Assembly: GCF_027052235.1 (NCBI RefSeq)
Contig: NZ_JALUFF010000057.1
Coordinates: 25,239-89,238, forward strand
Reading direction: 5' to 3'
Length of the DNA: 64,000 bases
Origin: Thermococcus sp.
Lineage (GTDB): Archaea; Methanobacteriota_B; Thermococci; Thermococcales; Thermococcaceae
A model generated the notes under the pieces. That model did no database searches. It was not told where the DNA came from and saw only the letters and a list, made by a program, of their open reading frames with translations. Each line of letters opens with the position of its first letter. Within the stretch, counting starts at the first letter, position 1. The translations under genes and the position numbers were made by a program. Positions 16,737 through 23,188 of the stretch are shown here, one piece after another.

Positions 16737-17583
16737 ACCTCCTCAGGATTGAACTGACGCCTGCGGAGGCCAGTATGAGAAGCTCTATCATGCGGTAGGC
16801 CTCTTCAACGTTTTTCGCTCTGAAGACAACGCTCCTTCCGTCGATTCTCTCAACTAGGGGACATAGCTCCGCGGAATCTGCGAAGGCACTGCTGAGGAAC
16901 CGGAGTTTGACCTCAACGGGCGTCTTTGTCCTCAGGGGTTTTATCAGGCCTTCTTTCCACTTCCCGACGGCCTCTGCAACCCCTTTTCTCAGGAGGGTCT
17001 CGACGGTCTCCATGGCTGGACTGACCGATGAGTAGCGGGAGAAGCTATCCTTCAGGACAACCCCAACGGTTCCGGATAACTCGCTCAAGTCGTCCTCTAT
17101 GAGCCTCCTGTCTCCGGCGACCATTATAACCGGTATCCCCCATTCGCCGAGGAGGTACGCGTTGAGGAGGGCCTCACTTACAGCTTTCCCGTTCACCTCT
17201 ATGCTTGCCACGCTCGAACTGCTGTAAGTGTGGTCGAAGGTCGCCTTTCCCGTGCCAGCTTTGGCGTGATAGCCGAGGAAAACCGCGATGTCTGCACCCT
17301 TTGCTCCCGCCACCATGCTCAGGGGCCTTGGAAAGCCCCTGACGAGCCTTGCATAGCCCGGCATTTCATCGGGCAACACGTTCACCATTGGCCCGTGGCT
17401 GTCGGCTATTACGACTTCCTCAAAGCCCTCTTTGTGAAGGGCTTCTGCAACGGCCTTGGCGACCCTTGTGGCTATCTTTCTCGCCTCCCCGTAGAGGGCA
17501 CCTTTTGGGAGAAGGTGCTCAACGCTCACAACGTGGGGCAGGCCCTCAAGGTCTATGGAAACGAACGCCTTCACGGGAATCAC
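16735..17583 (-). CDS. M55 family peptidase, D-aminopeptidase DppA-like
   Basis: 282 residues. The metal-binding set of M55 zinc peptidases is visible: SIDLEG near the N-terminus, ADSHGPM, FLGYHAKAGT, FDHTYSSSSV and MVAGD. DppA-type enzymes release N-terminal D-amino acids from peptides as ring-shaped oligomers. In a peptide-fermenting archaeon the in vivo role may be general aminopeptidase activity. No dipeptide transporter genes are adjacent. The stop abuts the H/ACA-like RNA downstream. Confidence 0.85.
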   Translation of the reverse strand: MIPVKAFVSIDLEGLPHVVSVEHLLPKGALYGEARKIATRVAKAVAEALHKEGFEEVVIADSHGPMVNVLPDEMPGYARLVRGFPRPLSMVAGAKGADIAVFLGYHAKAGTGKATFDHTYSSSSVASIEVNGKAVSEALLNAYLLGEWGIPVIMVAGDRRLIEDDLSELSGTVGVVLKDSFSRYSSVSPAMETVETLLRKGVAEAVGKWKEGLIKPLRTKTPVEVKLRFLSSAFADSAELCPLVERIDGRSVVFRAKNVEEAYRMIELLILASAGVSSILRR

Positions 17584-17675
17584 CAGATGAACGTCGAAAC
17601 GCTAAGGTAAAAGTCTTTTCATAACCCCCGGTAATATCGGGCTCGGAGGGCAATAATTCCCGCTTATGAAAAAGG

Positions 17676-17683
17676 TTTTATAG
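17676..17683 (+). promoter_or_regulatory. TATA box for the 79-residue protein gene
   Basis: TTTTATAG gives a predicted start near 17705, leaving an 11-base leader with GGTGATAGG before ATG 17716. Confidence 0.55.
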
Positions 17684-17715
17684 GACTTCTTTCAAAGAAT
17701 AAAACGGTGATAGGT

Positions 17716-17955
17716 ATGAAAATTGTTGAACTTGACATTAGAGTCCCCTATGAGAGTAGGGGGCGAATTCTGAGGCATATCCTTTCCAGGTTAAGGGGCA
17801 GGATAAGGGACATACACTTCTTCCCGCCCGACAGCAGGGGTATTAGTGAGGTCAGGATGGAGGTAATAGAAGAGAACCCGAGCCCTCTCCTCGCTGAGCT
17901 TAAGAAGCTCCTCAAGGGCGGTGGCATCGCGTTCAGGGTCTTCACAGAGGCCTGA
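17716..17955 (+). CDS. Small ACT/ferredoxin-fold-like protein, unknown function
   Basis: 79 residues. The pattern is beta-alpha-beta-beta-alpha-beta: strand KIVELDIRVPY, helix GRILRHILSRLRGRI, strands DIHFFPP and SEVRMEVIEEN, helix PSPLLAELKKLLKGG, strand IAFRVFTEA. That suggests a ferredoxin-like or ACT-type regulatory fold. No family was recognised and no catalytic residues stand out. It has its own TATA box and ribosome site. It converges on the GGGP synthase gene with a 14-base overlap. Confidence 0.6.
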   Translation: MKIVELDIRVPYESRGRILRHILSRLRGRIRDIHFFPPDSRGISEVRMEVIEENPSPLLAELKKLLKGGGIAFRVFTEA

Positions 17956-18712
17956 CGCTCTTTATCCCTCTGTTCAGCTCTTCCAGCTTTTCCCTGGCTT
18001 TCTGGAGGGAACCGGCCTTCTCTATTGCCGTCCCTGTAACCACTATATCGGCACCGGCTTTAACGGCCTTTCTCGCCTGCTCCTCGGTCCTTATTCCCCC
18101 TCCGACTATGAGGGGAACGTCTATGACCTTTTTCACGAGCGCTATCATCTCGGGCGGAACCGGCTTGCTTGCCCCGCTTCCAGCTTCGAGGTAAACGAGC
18201 CTCATGCCGAGGTACTGGCCGGCCAGTGCGTAGGCAGCTGCAATCTTCGGCTTGTGCCTCGGGATTGGCTTTGCATCGCCGACCCATCCGACCGTTTCCC
18301 CCGGCTCGACTATGAGATAAGCCATGGGGATTGGCTCTATGCCGTAGCGCTTAACCTGGAAGGCACCGAGTGCCTGGGCCCCGGTGATGAAGAAGGGGTT
18401 CCTTGAGTTGAGGAGGCTCATGAAGAATATCGCGTCGGCATACTTGCTTATCCCTCCGTGTGAGCCCGGGAAGAGTATTATGGGCAGTGATGAGGACTCC
18501 TTGATGGCCTTAACGACGCTATCCAGGACTTCCCCCTCCGCCCCGGTCGAACCGCCGACCATTATCGCATCGACGCCGATTTCCTCACCCATCTCCGCTA
18601 TCCTTCCGGCAGTTTCGGGCTCGACATCGTCAGGATCGAGGAGAACGAAGTGGAGCTTCTCCCTTTTGAGCTTATCGTGGATGTAGCGTTCAACCTTGCC
18701 GATTTCGAGCAT
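17942..18712 (-). CDS. Geranylgeranylglyceryl phosphate synthase
   Basis: 256 residues of the PcrB/GGGPS TIM-barrel family: HFVLLDPDDVEPETA, VGGSTGAEG, ILFPGSHGGISKYADA, VYLEAGSGA, VGGGIRTEEQA and VTGTAIE (phosphate-binding loops). It joins glycerol-1-phosphate to GGPP, the first ether bond of archaeal membrane lipids. The enzyme that makes glycerol-1-phosphate is encoded at 56814-57869. ATG 18712 fits the family N-terminus (MLEIGKVERYI); a run of Gs spaced before it may act as ribosome site. The start lies 4 bases after the upstream vapC stop, so the toxin gene and this essential lipid gene are probably co-transcribed. Confidence 0.93.
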   Translation of the reverse strand: MLEIGKVERYIHDKLKREKLHFVLLDPDDVEPETAGRIAEMGEEIGVDAIMVGGSTGAEGEVLDSVVKAIKESSSLPIILFPGSHGGISKYADAIFFMSLLNSRNPFFITGAQALGAFQVKRYGIEPIPMAYLIVEPGETVGWVGDAKPIPRHKPKIAAAYALAGQYLGMRLVYLEAGSGASKPVPPEMIALVKKVIDVPLIVGGGIRTEEQARKAVKAGADIVVTGTAIEKAGSLQKAREKLEELNRGIKSVRPL

Positions 18713-18716
18713 GGGT

Positions 18717-19199
18717 TTACCCCCCCATGAAAGCATTTATCTCACTCTCACCAATCGATTCGTCTATTAGGAGGCATTCAACGTTTACTCTACGGGCATG
18801 AGTGCAGAGTGCCCTGTCGCGGGTTACTAAACGGTACTCCCGGCTTTTTGAAAGTGCCAGAAAATAGGTGTCGAATCCTGAAGGAGAAGTATCCGATGCA
18901 ATGTCTTTGGCAACCTTATAGAACATTTCTTCTGGAACGACTTCAAAGGAGTTCTCAATGGCATTTCCAAGCCTTATTGCAAGTTCCCTATCGCCACTTA
19001 TCCTTTTCACAACGCTGATAGACTCCACGACTGCAACCCGGGGTACAGCTACATTCTTCCCGCGAACCAACTTAAGGACAAGCCTGCATTTCGAGAGAAT
19101 GCTCTTTGACCCTCTAAGCTGAGGGTAATCCGAGCCATAGAAGAACGCTCCCACAATGACATTAGTGTCAATAACGAACCCTCTTTCTTCCCCTGACAT
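18717..19199 (-). CDS. PIN-domain ribonuclease, VapC-type toxin
   Basis: 160 residues from ATG 19199. The four acidic PIN positions are visible: FVIDTNVIVG (Asp), VVESISVVKR (Glu), GFDTYFLALS (Asp) and LVTRDRAL (Asp). VapC toxins cut RNA, often tRNA or rRNA, and are neutralised by a VapB partner. The antitoxin-like gene just upstream overlaps it by 32 bases. All catalytic acids are intact, so the protein should be active. Confidence 0.8.
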   Translation of the reverse strand: MSGEERGFVIDTNVIVGAFFYGSDYPQLRGSKSILSKCRLVLKLVRGKNVAVPRVAVVESISVVKRISGDRELAIRLGNAIENSFEVVPEEMFYKVAKDIASDTSPSGFDTYFLALSKSREYRLVTRDRALCTHARRVNVECLLIDESIGESEINAFMGG

Positions 19200-19371
19200 C
19201 TTCGAACACATCCCCTATGTTAACCTTGACTTCTATGCCCTCAATTTCGTTCATCATATCCCATATGGTCTCCCCTATGAGGACTTTCACCTTGGTACCC
19301 TTTGGAAGTTTGACCTTTCTGAGGGGCCTGAAGGATTCCCCGTCATAAATTGCCTCGATCACGGTTCCCAT
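19168..19371 (-). CDS. VapB-type antitoxin (DUF104/UPF0165-like)
   Basis: 67 residues: GTVIEAIYDGESFRPLRKV is the typical beta-rich N-terminus of DUF104-type antitoxins (VxAxYxxGxxxPLxxV), followed by LPKGTKVKVLIGE and a C-terminal segment (IWDMMNEIEGIEVK...GRKRVRY) that would wrap the toxin. It precedes and overlaps the PIN toxin gene, the standard antitoxin-first order. GGTGAG lies just before the ATG, within the end of the upstream GIY-YIG gene (4-base gap). Confidence 0.8.
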   Translation of the reverse strand: MGTVIEAIYDGESFRPLRKVKLPKGTKVKVLIGETIWDMMNEIEGIEVKVNIGDVFEDVRGRKRVRY

Positions 19372-19375
19372 TCTC

Positions 19376-19810
19376 TCACCTTGGGTTTTCTATATCCTCC
19401 ACACTTTTAACCCTTTTCCACTCCAGGCCGAGTCTCCTAAGGATTTCAACCAAAATCCAGTCCGGTTCCTTCTCAAAGCGATAGAGGTTTGTGCTGGCCT
19501 TGATATCGCTGGCTCCGAAGCCCTCAACCGGCTCTCCAAAGCGGGAAACTTCAAGTGAAAGCTTCTCCTCAAGCCTCTCCCCGCTCGGAATCAGGTAGGC
19601 CCTCAAAAGCTCCGCCTCCTTCAGGAGGTAGTCTATGTGCCAGTGGAGCTTTTTCTCCTTCGAGAAGTGCCTTCTAACTCTCTTTTCAAGGGAGTTCATG
19701 GCGGAGCCGACGTAGACGTAGTAGCCGGCCTTGAGCGGAAACTCCCTGGCCTTCGTCCTTATCGTCCGGCCATCTTTGAGACGTATGACGAGGAAGTAAG
19801 AGCCCTTCAT
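19376..19810 (-). CDS. GIY-YIG domain protein, DUF123 (Uri) family
   Basis: 144 residues. GYYVYVGSAMNSLEKRVRRH carries the GIY-YIG strand pair and the conserved arginine/histidine helix; KKLHWHIDYLL and the glutamate-containing GERLEEKLSLEV follow. DUF123 proteins are small stand-alone relatives of homing and UvrC-type nucleases; some are fused to endonuclease III. Activity is likely but unproven here. It heads the operon GIY-YIG, vapB, vapC, GGGP synthase. The shared TATA palindrome at 19832-19839 predicts transcription starting at or beside its ATG. Confidence 0.8.
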   Translation of the reverse strand: MKGSYFLVIRLKDGRTIRTKAREFPLKAGYYVYVGSAMNSLEKRVRRHFSKEKKLHWHIDYLLKEAELLRAYLIPSGERLEEKLSLEVSRFGEPVEGFGASDIKASTNLYRFEKEPDWILVEILRRLGLEWKRVKSVEDIENPR

Positions 19811-19831
19811 GAACCTTCCTCCGGCTTACCA

Positions 19832-19839
19832 TTTATAAA
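19832..19839. promoter_or_regulatory. Shared bidirectional TATA box (DUF123 / DUF2095-like)
   Basis: The palindrome TTTATAAA is centred at 19835.5. The minus-strand ATG 19810 is 25.5 bases away. In the plus direction the predicted start is about 19861, where an in-frame GTG occurs nine bases before ATG 19870. Confidence 0.55.
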
Positions 19840-19869
19840 CCCTTGACCCTACTATGCCCGGTGTGCCGG

Positions 19870-20253
19870 ATGGTGGAGAAGAAGAAACGGCCCGTGGATG
19901 AGTTCGCTTGGCAGGAGTACGATAGGGAGGAGTTCGAGAAGACTTTCCCTGCCCTTTCAAGGGAGCTTGAGGAGGGAGGGCTACCAATAGAGGCCTACCG
20001 TGCCAGCGAGGAAGAGGGGGAAGCCGAGGCCGAGCCGATGGACTTCTCCGGCTATGAGCCGACCGTGATAGACTTCCTCAGGCGCTGTGAGACCGACGAG
20101 GAGGCCCTTGAGATAATCAACTGGATGGAGGAGAGGGGAGAGATAACCCACGAGATGGCAAAGGAGCTCAGGATTACGCTGGTTAAGAAGGGCGTTAGGG
20201 CCTTCGGGCCAAAGAAAGAGTGGGGCTGGTACGAGAGGCACGGGAGGCACTGA
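19870..20253 (+). CDS. DUF2095-like archaeal protein
   Basis: 127 residues from ATG 19870; a leaderless GTG at 19861 (adding Met-Cys-Arg) is possible. The N-terminus is mixed charged ([18 protein letters not shown]), then an acidic linker ([11 protein letters not shown]), then a helical domain ([62 protein letters not shown]). The C-terminal FGxKKxxGYY-like end is typical of this Thermococcales protein family. The function is unknown. trmY starts two bases later, so the two genes are co-translated. Confidence 0.65.
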   Translation: MVEKKKRPVDEFAWQEYDREEFEKTFPALSRELEEGGLPIEAYRASEEEGEAEAEPMDFSGYEPTVIDFLRRCETDEEALEIINWMEERGEITHEMAKELRITLVKKGVRAFGPKKEWGWYERHGRH

Positions 20254-20254
20254 G

Positions 20255-20863
20255 TTGAGAACCTTCATAATAAAGGCCTCGAAAGCCCATACTTCGCCGG
20301 ACTTCAGTTTGGACGACCTTCCCGGGACGAGCGGGAGGATAGACGTGCTCTGCAGGTTTTTGAACAGCGCATTCCTTCTCTCTCACGGGTTCAGAAGGGA
20401 CGTGAGGGTTTGGTTGCTTCTCTACGGTCCCCCGAATCCGCCGAAGGCGATACGGTTTGAGGGGGGAAGACTTAGAGCCAGGCTCAACCCGGACGAGAGG
20501 AGCACGGCGAAACTGATAATGAGGGCCCTTGAAACCGCTAAGGCCCTCAGGAGGCCGAGTAAAGAGCTCGAAGTCCTCCCGGGGCTGTACGTCAGCAACA
20601 TGACGTTCGAGGACGTCGTGAGAAGAACCGTGAAGGAGTCTGGACTCTTCTACCTCCACGAGAAGGGGAAGCCGATTGAAGAGGTGAGCTTCCCTCAGAA
20701 CGTGGCCTTCGTCCTCGGCGACCACGAAGGGCTTCCTGAGGAGGACGAGAGGTTTCTTGAGGGGATAGCGGAAAAAATAAGCGTGGGAAGGAAGAGCTAC
20801 CTTGCCTCGCACGTCGTTGCCTTCGTCAACATATTCCTGGACTCGCTCACTCCTCGGCCTTGA
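20255..20863 (+). CDS. trmY: tRNA (pseudouridine54-N1)-methyltransferase TrmY
   Basis: 202 residues of the SPOUT family (COG1901). [23 protein letters not shown] and the C-terminal knot region ([35 protein letters not shown]) are diagnostic. It methylates N1 of pseudouridine 54 in the T-loop, making the archaeal m1-Psi. The only start that preserves the conserved N-terminus is TTG 20255, one base after the upstream stop. The end overlaps the convergent DUF2258 gene by 17 bases. Confidence 0.9.
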   Translation: MRTFIIKASKAHTSPDFSLDDLPGTSGRIDVLCRFLNSAFLLSHGFRRDVRVWLLLYGPPNPPKAIRFEGGRLRARLNPDERSTAKLIMRALETAKALRRPSKELEVLPGLYVSNMTFEDVVRRTVKESGLFYLHEKGKPIEEVSFPQNVAFVLGDHEGLPEEDERFLEGIAEKISVGRKSYLASHVVAFVNIFLDSLTPRP

Positions 20864-21293
20864 GCTTCAGTGAGGTGTGCTCCTGCTTGAGCTCCTCAAT
20901 CCTCTCGATGAGCTCGTCGACCAGCTTCTTGATGTTGAGTGAGAGCTCCTCAATGGCCCTGACCTTTTCCTCAAGCTCCCTCTCCCTTTCCTCGACCTCC
21001 TCCATGGCCTTTGCGAGCCTCTCCTCTTCGGACTTCTTGTAGACCTCAACCTTTAGGGAGTCGTAGTCCCAGACTATCTGGCCGTCGGAGATATCAAAGT
21101 CAACGGTTATCCTGACGACGTCCTCCTTGGCAACGCCCATCTCCTGGAACTTCTCAAAGATTTTCTGGTTGAGCTCACCCGCGGCCCTGACAACTTCCTT
21201 CGGGTCGACCTTCCCCTTCGTCAGGGCAAACAAAACGCGCCTAACCTTGTAGGCGTAGCCACTTGCCCGGACGTAGCCGGTGCTCAGCCTCAT
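20847..21293 (-). CDS. DUF2258 protein with C-terminal coiled coil
   Basis: 148 residues from ATG 21293. The N-terminal ~85 residues ([75 protein letters not shown]) are the DUF2258 domain, found mainly in archaea with no assigned function. The rest is a long E/K-rich coiled coil ending [14 protein letters not shown], probably for oligomerisation. GGTGGTGG precedes the ATG. It is divergent from adenylate kinase. Confidence 0.7.
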   Translation of the reverse strand: MRLSTGYVRASGYAYKVRRVLFALTKGKVDPKEVVRAAGELNQKIFEKFQEMGVAKEDVVRITVDFDISDGQIVWDYDSLKVEVYKKSEEERLAKAMEEVEERERELEEKVRAIEELSLNIKKLVDELIERIEELKQEHTSLKLKAEE

Positions 21294-21350
21294 GGCCACC
21301 ACCAAAATTTTATTCGCAAAAGGTGCATAAATGCTTAATGGTGGTTGCTG

Positions 21351-22031
21351 GTGAACATACTTATATTCGGACCCCCAGGGAGCGGTAAGTCAACGCATTC
21401 CCGCAGGATAGTCGAGCGCTACGGCCTGACCTACATCTCCTCCGGCGATATAATCAGGGAGGAGATAAGGCGGGGGAGTGAACTTGGGAGGGAGATGGAG
21501 AGGTATCTGGCCAACGGACAGCTGATACCCGACACGATAGTGAACGCACTCGTCATATCGAGGCTCAGACGGCAGAGGGACAACTTTATCCTCGACGGTT
21601 ACCCAAGAACTCCGGGACAGGTGATAGCCTTCGAGAACTACCTCTACGACCACGGCATAAAGCTCGACCTAGCACTTGAGATTTTCATAAGCGAGGAGGA
21701 GAGCGTCGAGAGGATAAGCGGGAGGCTCATATGCCCCAACTGCGGTGCAGTTTACCACGTCCGCTACAATCCCCCCAAGGTTCCGGGGATTTGTGATGTC
21801 TGTGGCTCAAGACTCGTAAGGCGTGAGGATGACATGCCCGAGGTCGCAAGGCGGAGGTACCGAACGTACATCAAGAACATGGGGCCGATTATAAAGTTCT
21901 ACAGGTCAAGGGGAATATACGTGAGGGTTGATGGCGAGGGAAGTATTGAGGAGGTCTGGAAGAGAATACGTCCCCTCCTCGACTACATCAGCGGGAGGGG
22001 CCGTTTCTCAGGCGGTTCATCAGTTCCCTGA
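21351..22031 (+). CDS. adk: Adenylate kinase (zinc-lid type)
   Basis: 226 residues. P-loop [15 protein letters not shown]-binding DGYPRTPGQ, and a lid with four cysteines (CPNCGAVYH ... CDVCGSRL) that binds zinc. It interconverts ATP + AMP and 2 ADP. The start is GTG 21351, giving the family N-terminus NILIFGPPG; a TATA-like ATAAAT about 25 bases upstream suggests little or no leader. The C-terminus overlaps the convergent 230-residue gene by 44 bases, long for a convergent pair. Confidence 0.93.
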   Translation: MNILIFGPPGSGKSTHSRRIVERYGLTYISSGDIIREEIRRGSELGREMERYLANGQLIPDTIVNALVISRLRRQRDNFILDGYPRTPGQVIAFENYLYDHGIKLDLALEIFISEEESVERISGRLICPNCGAVYHVRYNPPKVPGICDVCGSRLVRREDDMPEVARRRYRTYIKNMGPIIKFYRSRGIYVRVDGEGSIEEVWKRIRPLLDYISGRGRFSGGSSVP

Positions 22032-22680
22032 CGTCTTCCCTCTGGGAGAGGTCATCCTCTTTTTCCTTCCCAACTATCTCCACCGCGACAGGGTATCTAA
22101 CGCCGAGAAGGCTCCTGAGGTAAGCCTCAGCCCTCTCACTGAGCCTGTCTGAGAGGCTTATTCTCGTGGCCCTGTCGAGCTTCTGCTCCATGGTGATGGT
22201 AAGCCTGACGGCATCTCCCTCCATCTTCAGATCCAGAGCCCTCACACGGTAACCCCACTCCCTCAGCTTTATGCCAATTCCCTTCCCGACGCGAGCTAGG
22301 GCGGGCTTTACTTCCTGTGGACCGTTGACCGTCAGGGAGATGCTGCCCCTCCTGCCGCTTCCCTTCGGGACTTCCTTCACTTCCATGCCCGCTATATGGA
22401 AAGAAACACCGTAGAAACTCCCAAAGGAAGAGGTTGCCTCACCGCAGAGCTTTTCGAGAATCCCCTGGATTATCCCTTCTATGTCGTAGGCCTGAAAGCT
22501 CCCGTGGGAGGCCTCAACGTAGAAGAACAGGTTGAGTTCCCGCCCTTTCGGGACGACGCGAACCTTCATGTCCTCAACGACTGCCCCAAACGTGTCGAGG
22601 GCCCTCTGGAGCTTGTCGGCGAAAAGCTTGTCGATGATGGGATAGTAATCAGGGGGGTCAACTTCGAGCAACCCTTCCAC
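21988..22680 (-). CDS. Conserved hypothetical protein, two-domain alpha/beta
   Basis: 230 residues from GTG 22680; family not recognised. The N-terminal ~120 residues alternate strands and helices (KLQRALDTFGAVVEDMKVRVV, RELNLFFYVEASHGSFQAY, IIQGILEKLCGE). The C-terminal half repeats this plan (GSISLTVNGPQEVKPALARVGKGIGIKLREWGYRV, LDLKMEGDAVRLTITMEQKL, ISLSDRLSERAEAYLRSLLG). This hints at an internal duplication of a small alpha/beta domain. There are no obvious metal or nucleotide motifs. It is divergent from the ParB-like gene. Confidence 0.6.
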   Translation of the reverse strand: MEGLLEVDPPDYYPIIDKLFADKLQRALDTFGAVVEDMKVRVVPKGRELNLFFYVEASHGSFQAYDIEGIIQGILEKLCGEATSSFGSFYGVSFHIAGMEVKEVPKGSGRRGSISLTVNGPQEVKPALARVGKGIGIKLREWGYRVRALDLKMEGDAVRLTITMEQKLDRATRISLSDRLSERAEAYLRSLLGVRYPVAVEIVGKEKEDDLSQREDVRELMNRLRNGPSR

Positions 22681-22758
22681 TCCCTAGTATACTTTGGTGC
22701 AAATCTCTTTAAGGGTTTCCCTTGAAATTCAATCTATCCTCATATTTCTCCACCGCGG

Positions 22759-23172
22759 GTGAGAGACTTGAGCGCTCCGAGGCTCATAACTCGTGAGGAA
22801 GCCCTGAGGAGGGCCGAGAAAATAGCCCGGGAGTACCGGGCACTCTACGGTATTGAGTTCAAGCTTGAGAGGAAGTTCGTCCCCCTCGGTTCCCTCGTCC
22901 CAACTCAGGCCCAGCTCAACGAGGCCAAGCTCCTCGTGGTTCTCCAGGAGATAAAGCACGGCTACGACGCTCCCATAACAGTCATCCCCTACGGGGGAAG
23001 GTACTACATCATAGACGGCCACCACAGGGCCTTTGCCCTCTGGAAGCTCGGCTTTAAGGAAGTCGAGGCAGTCATACTGAGGCCAAAGAAGCCTTTTGTT
23101 CCGGGGGTAGTTAAAACTGCCGAGAAGAGCGGGCTTAAAAGCTTGGCGGACGTAAAAATAGTCAGGGATTAG
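22759..23172 (+). CDS. ParB/sulfiredoxin-fold protein
   Basis: 137 residues. KFVPLGSLVPTQAQLNEAKLLVVLQEI, PITVIPYGGRYYIIDGHHRAFALWKLGFKEVEAVIL is a compact ParB N-terminal (CTPase/nuclease-like) domain with the GxHR-type motif (DGHHRAFAL). No helix-turn-helix follows, so this is not a complete partition ParB. Stand-alone relatives in archaea include serine/sulfiredoxin-type kinases and nucleases. GTG 22759 is used. The stop sits at the edge of an inverted repeat shared with the end of aglB. Confidence 0.75.
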   Translation: MRDLSAPRLITREEALRRAEKIAREYRALYGIEFKLERKFVPLGSLVPTQAQLNEAKLLVVLQEIKHGYDAPITVIPYGGRYYIIDGHHRAFALWKLGFKEVEAVILRPKKPFVPGVVKTAEKSGLKSLADVKIVRD

Positions 23173-23188
23173 GAGGGCTCAGCCCTCC
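23172..23188. repeat. Inverted repeat between convergent ParB-like gene and aglB
   Basis: GGAGGGC-TCA-GCCCTCC is a perfect 7-bp stem with a 3-base loop. The loop is the complement of the aglB stop codon, and the left arm begins at the last base of the ParB-like stop. It could serve as a two-way terminator or 3'-end stabiliser. Confidence 0.5.

Noticed and set aside
22759..23172. Full ParB partition protein
   Set aside because: Only the N-terminal ParB-type domain is present, with no helix-turn-helix, no ParA neighbour and no parS-like repeats.
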